Below, in pieces: positions 18,384 through 28,170 of a DNA stretch of 64,000 bases. A program made the position numbers and the translations under genes. Below the pieces are notes generated by a model. That model saw nothing but the letters and a program-made list of their open reading frames with translations, did no database searches and was not told where the DNA came from. Within the stretch, counting starts at the first letter, position 1. Each line of letters opens with the position of its first letter. This DNA comes from an uncultured Methanospirillum sp. (GTDB taxonomy: Archaea; Halobacteriota; Methanomicrobia; Methanomicrobiales; Methanospirillaceae), in the NCBI RefSeq assembly GCF_963668475.1, contig NZ_OY764544.1:3719986-3783985 (forward strand), written 5' to 3'.

Positions 18384-19225
18384 CCAGCCCGAGCGTTAAG
18401 AAATGGGAGGAGATCTATGATGCCCGCCTCTCACAGATGAACAGAGATTACCATATTGATGACTGGACAGCCCGTTCTGTAGATTATTCAGAGTCCCGAA
18501 AGACAGACAACTACAAGTATGGCAGGACTGTTCACAGCATTCTTTCTTCAAACGGTGTCCTTTCAGATGGAAGCCGGATGATAGAGGTCGGCTCTGGCCC
18601 TGGCACTTTTGTTATCCCATTTGCGCAAAACATCTCACATGTAACTGCTGTAGAACCTGCTGAAGGGATGCAAAGCCAGATTAAGACCAATGCTCTTGAG
18701 GCAGGAGTTGAAAATTTTGATATTATCCCTTCTATCTGGCAGGATGTAGATGTACATTCGATGTCAGGCTCATATGATCTGGCAATATCATCAACAGTGA
18801 TCTGGATGTTTCGAGACATTGTTGAGCAGATAAAGCGAATGGAGGTGGTTTCTTCAGGATATTGCTGCCTGAGTGCAAGTATTCCAAACAACACCCATAC
18901 AGAAGACAATCTCTGGAAAACTCTCGTGGGTGATAAGCCTCGGCCGCAGTTTCCAGAATATCCATTGATATATGACATTCTCTACGAGAATAATATCTAT
19001 CCGGAAGTGAGGATTATCACAAGCGAGAGCAGACGTTCGCCTGAGAACATGATGACAATGTTCACGGTTTTCTACAACCTCTTCACGACTATGACGAAAG
19101 AGAAAGAGGATCTAATTCGTCAGCATGTGATGGATAAACTCGTAGATGGTATATATCCGATGCATTTAACCAGTGCTATCCTTTGGTGGAAGTCGCAGCC
19201 AGATGATATCAAGATCGGTGTATGA
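18380..19225 (+). CDS. SAM-dependent methyltransferase, long type
   Basis: This 281-residue class I methyltransferase has motif I MIEVGSGPGTFVIPFAQNIS, the acidic loop VTAVEPAEGM and the segment IIPSIWQDVDVHSMSGSYDLAISS. It starts with an ATGA overlap on the preceding methyltransferase and is similar to it, which suggests duplication. The two could act on one substrate in sequence or form a heterodimer; neither can be decided from sequence. Confidence 0.9.
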   Translation: MTSPSVKKWEEIYDARLSQMNRDYHIDDWTARSVDYSESRKTDNYKYGRTVHSILSSNGVLSDGSRMIEVGSGPGTFVIPFAQNISHVTAVEPAEGMQSQIKTNALEAGVENFDIIPSIWQDVDVHSMSGSYDLAISSTVIWMFRDIVEQIKRMEVVSSGYCCLSASIPNNTHTEDNLWKTLVGDKPRPQFPEYPLIYDILYENNIYPEVRIITSESRRSPENMMTMFTVFYNLFTTMTKEKEDLIRQHVMDKLVDGIYPMHLTSAILWWKSQPDDIKIGV

Positions 19226-19226
19226 G

Positions 19227-20039
19227 ATGGAAGATAACAGTTCATCAGTCACCATTCAGCAATATAAGCAAGAGATATCTGAATGGTGGACGAGAGATTG
19301 TGTTTTTTATGACAATTATCCAGAGCACGGGCTTACGAAGAGAGAAGAAGAACTCTGGCAACAGTTCCTTGCCACAGAACTTGGGGAAGAACCTAAACGA
19401 ATCCTTGATGTCGGGACCGGGACCGGGTCGATATCTCTGATCCTATCAACTCTGGGCCATGATGTCTCTGGTATTGATCTCTCTCCCGGTATGCTCTCGG
19501 TCTGTGAACGTAAGGCAGCTGAACGGGGCTTGCCTTTGGATCTGAAAGTTGGAGACGCCGAGGCACTACCATTTCCAGATAACACATTTGACGTTATCAC
19601 GAGCAGGTGGGTCTTATGGACTCTTCTCCAGCCGTCAGTTGCTATCAGTGAATGGAAACGGGTACTCAAGCCAGGCGGAAAAATTCTTGCCTTTGACGTA
19701 AAAACACATGACAATCTGAATCAATCGGTATCTCAAACGATCAAAGGTCGTATCTCTAAGTTTCTGATCTCTGTACAGGATGGGAGAAAACTTGATAGTT
19801 ATCTGTACAAATCAGAGATCCATAATGCACTTCCACTTTCATATAACAAGACAGACTGTTTTGATCGGCAGGTTATGTTATTCAAAACTGCAGACCTTGA
19901 TGACGTGTCTGCAAAACCGATAGAGCCCCTGTCTGTAATGAAGAATGAAAAATTAAACAAACCCTGGAGATACCGGTTTGGAAAGAAGGGATACGGCGAT
20001 TGGCATTGTATTTCAGGGGTTAAAAGAGATAACCGGTAG
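19227..20039 (+). CDS. SAM-dependent methyltransferase, short type
   Basis: This 270-residue class I methyltransferase has motif I ILDVGTGTGSISLILSTLGH, the acidic loop VSGIDLSPGML, and GDAEALPFPDNTFDVITSR followed by WVLWTLLQPSVAISEWKRV. I start it at ATG 19227, one base after the stop of the preceding gene, rather than inside that gene. It is the last gene of a seven-gene unit (two binding proteins, permease, ATPase, three methyltransferases) with almost no spacing between genes after the second binding protein. Confidence 0.9.
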   Translation: MEDNSSSVTIQQYKQEISEWWTRDCVFYDNYPEHGLTKREEELWQQFLATELGEEPKRILDVGTGTGSISLILSTLGHDVSGIDLSPGMLSVCERKAAERGLPLDLKVGDAEALPFPDNTFDVITSRWVLWTLLQPSVAISEWKRVLKPGGKILAFDVKTHDNLNQSVSQTIKGRISKFLISVQDGRKLDSYLYKSEIHNALPLSYNKTDCFDRQVMLFKTADLDDVSAKPIEPLSVMKNEKLNKPWRYRFGKKGYGDWHCISGVKRDNR

Positions 20040-20693
20040 GTAGATAATCAAAATCTCCTATATCCTTACAATTAGGTATCGACAGATAGTAAAATCGATA
20101 TTTATGTCAAAATAGGGAATTATATGGATAATATATTATTTGGATAACTATTTTAGTTTGTTAACTATTTTAAATTACTCCCGTCATTGCCAAAGGGGTA
20201 TATTTGGTTTTTAAGGAATACCTGGATTTTGTGATATGATACTCCTATCAGTAATAAGATCTCCTATGAATTTAAACCTCTTAAATCCGTTAATTTTTAA
20301 AAATATGCCCTATTTATATCCTCAGATCTACCGATCCATCATTGGAGTAAAAATATGACCTAAATAGGCTTTAATTCTGTTAGATCCGAAGTATTGCGAA
20401 CATATATCGGGACGCTATTGAGGATACAACGTCACATGACTAAAAGGTCAACTCACCCTTTGATCAAGGCATCACGTGCTAATATGGATGGGTTTTTTGC
20501 TCTTTCAAAAATGACCACCATAGCTCGAAAAACCTATTAATGTAAACCAAGTCTCCATGAGTGGATATAATAGAGAATTTGATTTCTCATATACCAACAT
20601 TTGAAATGATATCTTATTTCATAATGCCAGTTAGGAAAAAAGAAAAAATCTCATCTTATATTGAGATACGTCGACTTTTATTCAATCCGATTC
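20040..20693. other. Intergenic region, AT-rich, with a short direct repeat
   Basis: This 654-base gap lies between two convergent units. It contains two copies of TAACTATTTTA at 20145-20155 and 20162-20172, 17 bases apart (about 1.6 helical turns), which could be a protein-binding site. No gene, RNA or mobile element was recognised. Short frames here lack ribosome binding sites and similarity to anything I know. Confidence 0.45.
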
Positions 20694-21542
20694 TTATGAG
20701 TTTTCACTTCTCATCTCCCTTTTTGGTACTAAAAACTCCTTTAAAGAATCTCCGACAAGGTAGATCGATAATACAGTAATTACAATCATAATCCCAGGGA
20801 ACAAGGTAGTCCACCAAATCCCCCGCATGATATGTCGTTGTGAATCATTCATCATGTTCCCCCAACTTGCCAGGTGAGGTGGAATACCCAACCCAAGAAA
20901 ACTTAGGAACGATTCGGTGAGAATTGCGTGAGCGGTCATAAGCGTCACTGAAATAACCAGCACATAGAGGAGATTTGGTAAAATATGCCGACGAAGAATA
21001 TAGAAATCTCCTGCTCCAAGAGCTATCGCAGATTCAACAAAGGGTCTCTGTTTTAATGAAAGGGTTTCACTCCTGATCAGCCGGGAGGTACTCATCCAGT
21101 GTGTCAGACCAATAACCAAAATTACAGCCCATACACTCCTGGGAAACATCATAATCAAAACTATGATGAGGATGGTCTCTGGTGGAGAATATATGGTATC
21201 TACTATTCTCATTAACAATGCATCAATAAAACGTCCAAAAAACCCTGCACATATTCCAATACAGGTTCCTAATGTTACTGTCAATAATGCAGCACATACT
21301 CCGACCATCAAAGATATCCTGGTCCCATATAGGGTCCTAGCAAAAACGTCCCGTCCCAACGAATCAGTTCCAAAATAGTGAGTGGTGGAGGGAGGGTTTT
21401 CGTATTCCTGCAGGTCGGCCATTTCAGGGTCATACGATGTCAAAACCGGTGCAAAGAGAGCAATACAAAATATCGCGGCGAGGAGCAAAAACCCTGGTGT
21501 ATACACCAGAGGCTGATATGTCATCAGAACGTTTTCACTCAT
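20694..21542 (-). CDS. Nickel/peptide-type ABC transporter permease (DppC/NikC family)
   Basis: This 282-residue permease has FGTDSLGRDVFARTLYGTRIS near residue 55, the EAA-type loop ALGAGDFYILRRHILPN and a C-terminus LVGDSLKEFLVP. It ends the second nickel-type operon and overlaps the DppB-type gene by 8 bases, the same layout as the first operon. It is clearly related to, but divergent from, the copy at 6005-6880, so the two operons are old paralogues or separate acquisitions rather than a recent duplication. Confidence 0.88.
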   Translation of the reverse strand: MSENVLMTYQPLVYTPGFLLLAAIFCIALFAPVLTSYDPEMADLQEYENPPSTTHYFGTDSLGRDVFARTLYGTRISLMVGVCAALLTVTLGTCIGICAGFFGRFIDALLMRIVDTIYSPPETILIIVLIMMFPRSVWAVILVIGLTHWMSTSRLIRSETLSLKQRPFVESAIALGAGDFYILRRHILPNLLYVLVISVTLMTAHAILTESFLSFLGLGIPPHLASWGNMMNDSQRHIMRGIWWTTLFPGIMIVITVLSIYLVGDSLKEFLVPKREMRSENS

Positions 21543-22521
21543 ATCTCACTCGAGGATCAACCACCGCGTATGCGATATCTGCAAACAAATTTCCTAGAAT
21601 TACAATTATACTGGTAAAGAGTGTAATTCCCATCAATAGCATGTAATCAGATCGCATCGCTGCATCAAATGTAAGTCTTCCAATACCTGGCCATGCAAAA
21701 ATTGTTTCGACCACAACGCTTCCTGCAATAAAGTAGGGAATTGCAAGCCCTACCTGGGTAATAAACGGAAGTAATGAGTTTTTAAAGGCATGCTTACGAA
21801 GAATGACCTTCTCGTCAAGTCCTTTGGCCCTGGCAGTTGTAATATAATCCTCCCGCATTGCATCTGAAAGACTTGACCGAATGTATCCATAAAAAATGGT
21901 GAAATGGCTCATCGCAAGAACCGTTACCGGAAGAATCAGGTGTCTAATCCTGTCTATCAGCACGGCTAAAAGTGTTCTCTGTTCAGTAACAGACTCCATT
22001 CGTGATGCAGGGAGCCATCCAAGCCAGACAGCAAAGATGAGCATGAAAAGAAGTGCAACAAGAAACGATGGTGTTGCATAGAGCACATAACTAGCGCCCG
22101 TCATTGTCCGATCAAACAAAGAGCCTTCTCTTGCAGCAGCATATAAACCAAATACAATTGCACAAAGCATCGCTCCTAGGTATGCCGGAATAGTTAACAT
22201 CAGGGTTGCGGGAAATTTTTCCAGAATGGTATCTAAAACCGGCCGATGCTGAATATGGGAAAATCCGAGATCACCATGAGCAATTCGTAAAACCCAGGCA
22301 CCATATCTGATAATTATCGGTTGGTTCAACCCTAATTCATCCTTAACCTGTGCAATATCACGATCTGGCATTTTCTTCACCGTTTCAATGCCAAAATATG
22401 CAACTACCGGATCAATAGGAGAGAGATAAAAGATAAAGAACGAGAGGATCGTGATCCCTACAAGAAGAAAAGGGATTTGAAGTGCTCTCCGGGAAATATA
22501 CCGGAGGAGACTGCGATCCAT
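21535..22521 (-). CDS. Nickel/peptide-type ABC transporter permease (DppB/NikB family)
   Basis: This 328-residue permease begins with a first helix typical of DppB (YISRRALQIPFLLVGITILSF), carries LSPIDPVVAYFG, the EAA loop AKGLDEKVILRKHAFKNSL and the C-terminus VDPRVRYE. It lies 4 bases after the binding-protein stop codon. It forms the membrane channel with the DppC-type protein encoded downstream. Confidence 0.9.
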   Translation of the reverse strand: MDRSLLRYISRRALQIPFLLVGITILSFFIFYLSPIDPVVAYFGIETVKKMPDRDIAQVKDELGLNQPIIIRYGAWVLRIAHGDLGFSHIQHRPVLDTILEKFPATLMLTIPAYLGAMLCAIVFGLYAAAREGSLFDRTMTGASYVLYATPSFLVALLFMLIFAVWLGWLPASRMESVTEQRTLLAVLIDRIRHLILPVTVLAMSHFTIFYGYIRSSLSDAMREDYITTARAKGLDEKVILRKHAFKNSLLPFITQVGLAIPYFIAGSVVVETIFAWPGIGRLTFDAAMRSDYMLLMGITLFTSIIVILGNLFADIAYAVVDPRVRYE

Positions 22522-22525
22522 GCAT

Positions 22526-24121
22526 CTACTCCTTTATATCCCAGGCTTCAACATTCCACCACAGGTTACCGCAAATAGAACCCTCGTTTCCACTTCCACC
22601 ATGCGGACCATTCCGGGGGACCATTCCAGACACCTTATCATTCAGGGCATAGATGTTGTTTCCGTACAGGATTGGAACACAGGGCTGATCCTCTGCAAGA
22701 ACCTTTTGAAGCTGTTGATAGATCGGTTTACGCTGACTCATTTCAGATGTTGTTCGTCCCTGTTCTATCAACTTATCAGCTTCAGGGCTGTTATACGATG
22801 CCAGATTATTTGTTCCATCATTGATGAACTTCGAGTGGTATATCATGTATACGTTATTGTCAGGATCAAGCGGTGAACCCTGGGCCATAACGGCAGCATT
22901 GTTATGCCACTTTTCAGCAGTCATCTCATTCCAGTTTGCAAGAGCAACCGGATTTACCTTGATTCCAATCTTTTCAAGATCAGGCACTACAGCGATGGCA
23001 ATATCTTTGCGTTCAGTTGCAGTAGCAACATAGAGAAGATCAAATTCGAGTTTTACTCCATCTTTCTCCATAATTCCATCAGGTCCGAGCTTCCATCCTG
23101 CATCGGTCAGGATCTTTTTAGCTTTATCAGTATCTTGTACAGTTATGATGTCAGGATTGTAAACCGGGCTCTCAGACCGGTATGGTCCATATGCCAGTTG
23201 ACCCTGCCCTGCATATATCGAATCTAATATCGCCTGTTTGTTGATAGCAAGCCCAATAGCCTGGTGAACTGCTTTATCTTTAAACTGAGGTAACGTGTAC
23301 GGCAGATTCAAAGAATACCAGTTTGAAGATGGAGTAGATAATACTTTAATTCCAGGTTCGTTCTTTACAGAGTCCATGCTTTTCGGACCCATCTTAATGA
23401 CCTGAACCTCACCTGACTTCAGAAGGTTTATCCTTCCACTCTCATCAGGAACAATAACGTATCGTAGGGTCTCAATCTTTGGAATCCCATCATAATAGTT
23501 TTTATTAGCTTTAAAGACCAGTTCTTCACCTTTGCTCCAGTGATCAAATACATAGGGCCCAGTTCCTACTGGTTTTTGCCAGAATTCACTCTTTGTCAGA
23601 TCCTGGCCTTCAAGCAGATGCTTTGGAAGAATCGGAAGCGAAAATCTTTCAATGAATGGAACTACAGGATCCTTCACAGTAAATTTAACTGTGTTTTTGT
23701 CTGGTGTTTCAATGTTGGTAATTGCTTCATACTCTGAAGACAGGGGGAAGATCGTGATCCATTCTTTGCTTCTCAGAAGATCATACGTGAATTTGATATC
23801 ATCTGATGAGAAGTCAGTTCCATCATGCCATTTCACCCCTTCACGAAGATGAAATACATAGGTGTTCGGATCAGGTTGTTCCCATGATTTGGCTAGATCG
23901 CCAGTTGCTGCCAGATTATTATCTGATTTAATAAGACCGCTGAATACTTTGATGATATCATACATCATTGCATTATTTGCAACTGCATTCAAATCCGTCG
24001 GTTCAGCACCAAGGGCAATATTCAGAGTCTTTCCATCTTCTGCAGCAACACTGCCAGATAAGCCAAGGATCATTACGATAAGCAAGATCCCTAATATTAA
24101 TCGAATTCCAGTTTCTTTCAT
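22526..24121 (-). CDS. Nickel/peptide-type ABC transporter substrate-binding protein (SBP_bac_5 family)
   Basis: This 531-residue secreted binding protein has a signal peptide (residues 1-27, ending GSVAAEDG) and then NIALGAEPTDLNAVANNAMMYD. The family motif VFHLREGVKWHDGTDF is near residue 95 and VGTGPYVFDHWSKGEE near 185. Lobe II contains AVHQAIGLAINKQAILDSIY. It sits between the methyltransferase gene and the permease pair. Nickel, another metal-ligand complex and peptides are all possible ligands. Confidence 0.88.
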   Translation of the reverse strand: MKETGIRLILGILLIVMILGLSGSVAAEDGKTLNIALGAEPTDLNAVANNAMMYDIIKVFSGLIKSDNNLAATGDLAKSWEQPDPNTYVFHLREGVKWHDGTDFSSDDIKFTYDLLRSKEWITIFPLSSEYEAITNIETPDKNTVKFTVKDPVVPFIERFSLPILPKHLLEGQDLTKSEFWQKPVGTGPYVFDHWSKGEELVFKANKNYYDGIPKIETLRYVIVPDESGRINLLKSGEVQVIKMGPKSMDSVKNEPGIKVLSTPSSNWYSLNLPYTLPQFKDKAVHQAIGLAINKQAILDSIYAGQGQLAYGPYRSESPVYNPDIITVQDTDKAKKILTDAGWKLGPDGIMEKDGVKLEFDLLYVATATERKDIAIAVVPDLEKIGIKVNPVALANWNEMTAEKWHNNAAVMAQGSPLDPDNNVYMIYHSKFINDGTNNLASYNSPEADKLIEQGRTTSEMSQRKPIYQQLQKVLAEDQPCVPILYGNNIYALNDKVSGMVPRNGPHGGSGNEGSICGNLWWNVEAWDIKE

Positions 24122-24146
24122 CTATAACCTCCACACAACCCTGTTA

Positions 24147-24914
24147 TTAACAGGACTTTTTTCCGGTAATTAAAAAATAAGGCATCTGATATCCAATCCG
24201 TCGTGATATCGGCATGTACTTACGTTGAATGTCCATGATCTCTTTGAGGGATTGAAGGCTTGGCATAGTAAATCCTGCATTCCGGATGTACTCAAGGGCG
24301 GTCAATGAGGTCATCCCGTACGGATGAGGAAGCGATTGGATCATATCAGGGGTATAATACCGTTTGAACTGATTTTTCCGTTCTGTTACTAGTACCCCGA
24401 TATTGGCACATGTTCTTCGAACCTTATCTACTATCGAGTCAGATCTCCAAAGACCATCAATAACCGCAACGTTTCCACCTGGACGAAGAACCCGGTGCCA
24501 CTCATAGAGTGCTTTTTCCGGGTCAGGTAATGTCCAGAGAAGGTGCCGATTGATTACCAAATCAAAGGATTGATCATCACAGGAGAGAGATTCTGCATCT
24601 CCTATGCTGAAATGAACAGGAAGCCCCATTTTTTTGGCTTTCTCTTTTGCCTTGTTCAGCATTCCTTCTGAAAGATCAATCCCGCTGACGTTGTGCCCCA
24701 TCTCTGCTAAAATCATACTGATCTCCCCAGTACCACATCCCACATCCAGAATATCATAAGAGTCAGCAGGAGTAAAGGTGCGGAATAGGTTTATCCAGGC
24801 TTCTTTCTCTTCTTCAGTCTGAATGCCATGAGCATGTTGTAAATCATATCGCTGAGATGACTCATCCCATTGGATACGAATAGCATCTTTCAACCCATTC
24901 ATATCATGTGACAC
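24147..24914 (-). CDS. SAM-dependent methyltransferase, short type, inside a nickel-type operon
   Basis: This 255-residue class I methyltransferase shows motif I ILDVGCGTGEISMILAEMGH, the acidic loop VSGIDLSEGMLNKA, motif GDAESLSCDDQSFDLVINR and RHLLWTLPDPEKALYEWHRV. It is encoded between the ATPase pair (25074-26701) and the binding protein (22526-24121), so it is flanked on both sides by parts of one transporter. A 159-base gap upstream could hold its own promoter. The position inside the transporter locus is the strongest single hint that these enzymes serve the transported compound. Confidence 0.9.
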   Translation of the reverse strand: MSHDMNGLKDAIRIQWDESSQRYDLQHAHGIQTEEEKEAWINLFRTFTPADSYDILDVGCGTGEISMILAEMGHNVSGIDLSEGMLNKAKEKAKKMGLPVHFSIGDAESLSCDDQSFDLVINRHLLWTLPDPEKALYEWHRVLRPGGNVAVIDGLWRSDSIVDKVRRTCANIGVLVTERKNQFKRYYTPDMIQSLPHPYGMTSLTALEYIRNAGFTMPSLQSLKEIMDIQRKYMPISRRIGYQMPYFLITGKKSC

Positions 24915-25073
24915 AGATAGTATTCTTCATACGAAAATATTAATATTTTTATTTGAGTAATATTTTTTATGAAATATATTATGCATTTGTAATACTGTGG
25001 GCCCTTATTAAGATCGTGAGCCTTGATTGCACTATTTAATGATATAAAAAAGAATTATGAGGAAATACCAACA

Positions 25074-25790
25074 CTAATTGTTTTTCGCATCTATCCCAAC
25101 AATTTGCCCGTGATCCACCGTTATTATCGTATCACTGATACTTTTTATCAGATCAATATCATGTGAGATAAATAATAGTGCAAGGGGATGCACCATTCTC
25201 CATCGTGAGATAATGTCAAGCATTTGAGCTTGTACAGATACATCAAGCGAAGCGGTTGGTTCATCTGCAACCAACATATCAGGTTCAAGAGCAAGAATCC
25301 GTGAAAGAACCACACGTTGGTTTTGTCCGCCGCTTAATTGGTATGGATATCGGTTTAAAAGTTCAGGATTCAGACCGACGGTCTCAACCAGTGACCCAAT
25401 CTTCTCCTGTATCTCATCGTGTGAGAGGTCAGTCCATAACTTAAACGGTTCAGCAATACTCTGATAAATTTTCATTCGTGGATTCAAAGAACCTTCAGGA
25501 TCCTGAAATATTATCTGCATTCTCCGCCTGAATGGTCTCATCTCTCTACGAGTCAGATGAGTAATATCAATTCCATCAAAAAAGATCGAGCCAGAGGTGG
25601 GATCGGTAAGTTTTAGAATAAGTCTACCCAGAGTGGTCTTTCCACTTCCACATTCTCCAACCAACCCTACAGTCTCGCCGGAATTGAGAAAAAATGATAC
25701 ATTATCCACAGCTCTCACTTCCTCTTTCTGAACCAGCCCGGAGAGGTAGGTTTTTGTTAATCCCTTAACTTCCATCAGTGGCAATGGCAC
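25074..25790 (-). CDS. Nickel/peptide-type ABC transporter ATP-binding protein (DppF/NikE family)
   Basis: This 238-residue ATPase has Walker A GECGSGKTTLGRL, Q-loop IIFQDPEGSLNPRM, signature LSGGQNQRVVLSRIL and Walker B MLVADEPTASLDVS. It is shorter than the usual 310-330 residues because the Cys-containing C-terminal domain is absent; it ends soon after the D- and H-loops. A start at ATG 25775 (MEVKGLTKTYL) is also possible. It pairs with the DppD-type ATPase, with which it overlaps by 16 bases. Confidence 0.88.
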   Translation of the reverse strand: MPLPLMEVKGLTKTYLSGLVQKEEVRAVDNVSFFLNSGETVGLVGECGSGKTTLGRLILKLTDPTSGSIFFDGIDITHLTRREMRPFRRRMQIIFQDPEGSLNPRMKIYQSIAEPFKLWTDLSHDEIQEKIGSLVETVGLNPELLNRYPYQLSGGQNQRVVLSRILALEPDMLVADEPTASLDVSVQAQMLDIISRWRMVHPLALLFISHDIDLIKSISDTIITVDHGQIVGIDAKNN

Positions 25791-26701
25791 CGAATTCCCC
25801 TCCCATCTGATTGAATGGTCATATCAGGGTGACAGTTTTTACAGATTTCTGACGCCTCTGAACACCGGGGATGAAACCTGCAACCGGATGGTGGAGAGAT
25901 CAGAGAAGGACTTGATCCTGGAATCGGCCTACTTCCTTTTGTTGGGTGTGCCATGGTAAATGCCCGAGTATATGGGTGCATCGGTGCATTCAAAACGTCA
26001 TCTGCAGGTCCTTCCTCGACTATCTCACCAGCATACATCACCGCAATTCTGTCACAGATCTTTCCGGCTGATGATAGGTCATGGGTGATCATAATCATTG
26101 ATTTATCCTGGGTTGCAGATATCAGGAGGTCCAAAATCTCATTTTTGTTTCCGCGATCAAGTGCTTTAGTGGGTTCATCAGCTATGAGAAGAGAAGGGTC
26201 TCCAGTTAGACCCATTGCAATCATTATCTTCTGTTTCATTCCCCCGCTCAGTTCGTGAGGGTATTTACCCGCTTTACACTGAGCATCTGGAAAATTGACC
26301 TGCTTCATTAGAGAAAGAGCCTGTTCATACGCTGTTTTGTATGAAATACCCTGATGTTTCATGAACCCTTCTGCAATCTGATCCCCAACCCGCATTACCG
26401 GATTTAATGAAGCGGTCGGATTCTGAAGAATGAAAGATATCTCTTTCCCCCTAATCTCCCTCATTGTATCTTCAGGACATCTGGAGAGATCTTTCCCATT
26501 ATACTGAATCGTCCCGCTTGTTGTTGCTGATGAGGGAAGGAGGCGAACAACCGACATGCCAAGTACAGTTTTCCCACATCCGGTTTCACCAATAAGGCCG
26601 AGACGTTCGCCATGGTTAACAGTAAGAGAGACAGAATCAACGGCTTTGACAATTCCATCATTTGAAGAAAATGTTGTTTGAAGCGAAGAGAGCTCAAGCA
26701 T
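25775..26701 (-). CDS. Nickel/peptide-type ABC transporter ATP-binding protein (DppD/NikD family)
   Basis: This 308-residue ATPase leads the second nickel-type operon. It has Walker A GETGCGKTVLGMS, Q-loop FILQNPTASLNPVM, signature LSGGMKQKIMIAMG and Walker B LLIADEPTKALDRG, and ends with the C-terminal Cys domain (CRFHPRCSEASEIC). A TATA box (TTTATAAAA on the minus strand) at 26725-26733 is only about 24 bases from the ATG, so the mRNA is probably leaderless or has a very short leader. Confidence 0.9.
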   Translation of the reverse strand: MLELSSLQTTFSSNDGIVKAVDSVSLTVNHGERLGLIGETGCGKTVLGMSVVRLLPSSATTSGTIQYNGKDLSRCPEDTMREIRGKEISFILQNPTASLNPVMRVGDQIAEGFMKHQGISYKTAYEQALSLMKQVNFPDAQCKAGKYPHELSGGMKQKIMIAMGLTGDPSLLIADEPTKALDRGNKNEILDLLISATQDKSMIMITHDLSSAGKICDRIAVMYAGEIVEEGPADDVLNAPMHPYTRAFTMAHPTKGSRPIPGSSPSLISPPSGCRFHPRCSEASEICKNCHPDMTIQSDGRGIRCHCH

Positions 26702-26724
26702 GACAATGTATGTCTATGCAGTTA

Positions 26725-26762
26725 TTTTATAAATAATGGTACTAAAATGAGATTCATATTAC
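26725..26762 (-). promoter_or_regulatory. Promoter of second nickel-type operon, with weak palindrome
   Basis: A TATA-like TTTATAAAA (minus strand) lies at 26725-26733, correctly placed for a leaderless start at 26701. Just upstream, ATGGTAC and ATATTAC at 26736-26762 are 13 bases apart and match the GTAWTAC palindrome at five and six of seven positions. The TATA box is convincing; the operator is weak and could be chance. Confidence 0.35.
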
Positions 26763-26929
26763 TGATCTGAGAAAGTTCAGGCACAATTCCGATAGTGCAA
26801 GATAAGATCTGTGAAATCAAAAATCATTTGATACGCGTGTAGAAAGCCAATCTGTTATCACACATGAATGGCGATTGTATCGAAATAACTCATAGCAAAA
26901 TTGTTAAAAAAAGGATACGTTAAGAGGTA

Positions 26930-28129
26930 TTATGATGATTCTGCAGTCCAGTCAAGCCACTGTGATGTTCTGAGTTTCTTCGCCATAGTTTCATCAACAC
27001 CGTAAATATTCTTGTAATAATCTAAAATCCAATTACCAAGGTTGACATCTGCAAAGAGGTCTGGATATGCTGCCTTTGCCATGATCATCAGCTCTATTGG
27101 ATACTCAATCCGAATATCACAGTTGTTTGGAAGGAAGGGCAGAGCATACACTCGCTTATCTTTAATTGCCTGCATCTCTTTGAAGTTCTGATAATAGGGA
27201 GATTCGTACAACTCCCGTGCCGGGTGGTATCCCCAGTCGGTTGGAAGAAGAATCACGTCAGGCTCTGTTGAGAGAACCTGTTCAGCATTTAACTTCTGAA
27301 CCTGTCCTGGCTTATCAAATGCATTCTTTGCATGGACAATATCCTCAAGGAATGATGTCTCAACTGCACTCTGTCCCCAAGTATCTGCAGCTGACCCACT
27401 CGTTCGTGCCAGGGATGACAAGCCCAATAACAGAACCTTTTGTTTATCTGAATCCTTGATATACTTTGTTTTGTCTTGTATGAGATCTACCTGTGATGTC
27501 AGGAACTGGGATAAATCAGATGCCTCTTTCTCTTTATTATAGACCTTACCCATAAGTGAGATCTCATCAGTGATGGCAGACACATCTGATGCCATTCCGG
27601 TCTCACGCCCTTTCATATTCGGGCCATAGGAGACAACGACCGGGATACCAAGTGATTCTATCCGCTCCACTGTTTTTTTCATCGCATCATCATCAAGCCA
27701 GAATGAACAATCGCCCGCACGAACTATGACGACATCAGGCTTAAGCGAGGCGATCTTTTCATAATTTGTCGGGGTGTTGTACGCAGCAACAACAGGAAGA
27801 GTTGCAACCTTTGGGTATAGAACATTGATATTATGTGTCCCCCCATCATAGGTGAAATTTTTACCAGATACTGTCTCATATGACCAGTTGAATTCTTTCC
27901 CGAGATTATTAGTTCCGACTCCTACCAGCGTGTCAATAACACCGAGTCGGTACATCACTTCTTCAAGAAAACTATCACTTATCGTTACAACACTCGTGAT
28001 TGTGTCAGGCAGTGTTACCTCTTTTCCCCTACTGTCAGTGATCGTCCGATCAGCAAAAACAACAGAGGAGAACACCAAAAGAATTACCAGGCAGACAATA
28101 ATTACGCCATTTAATTTCAAAATGTACAC
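26930..28129 (-). CDS. ABC transporter substrate-binding protein (FecB type)
   Basis: This 399-residue secreted binding protein has a signal peptide over residues 1-26 (hydrophobic IIVCLVILLVFSSVVFA), then TITDSRGKEVTLPDTITSVV. It contains the segment NYEKIASLKPDVVIVRAGDCSFW in the N-lobe and ends AYPDLFADVNLGNWILDYYKNIYG, a C-terminus shared with the binding protein at 36591. It is transcribed after the methyltransferase at 28171-29070 with a 41-base gap, and the matching permease and ATPase are encoded divergently from 29398. Confidence 0.9.
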   Translation of the reverse strand: MYILKLNGVIIVCLVILLVFSSVVFADRTITDSRGKEVTLPDTITSVVTISDSFLEEVMYRLGVIDTLVGVGTNNLGKEFNWSYETVSGKNFTYDGGTHNINVLYPKVATLPVVAAYNTPTNYEKIASLKPDVVIVRAGDCSFWLDDDAMKKTVERIESLGIPVVVSYGPNMKGRETGMASDVSAITDEISLMGKVYNKEKEASDLSQFLTSQVDLIQDKTKYIKDSDKQKVLLLGLSSLARTSGSAADTWGQSAVETSFLEDIVHAKNAFDKPGQVQKLNAEQVLSTEPDVILLPTDWGYHPARELYESPYYQNFKEMQAIKDKRVYALPFLPNNCDIRIEYPIELMIMAKAAYPDLFADVNLGNWILDYYKNIYGVDETMAKKLRTSQWLDWTAESS

Positions 28130-28170
28130 TCCTTTACAGTTTTTTGTTTGGGGGTAATGATCTCACATCC

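Noticed and set aside
24957..24995. GTAATAT and GTAATAC upstream of the methyltransferase at 24147-24914
   Set aside because: The two half-sites are 32 bases apart start to start, so they do not form the expected palindrome.
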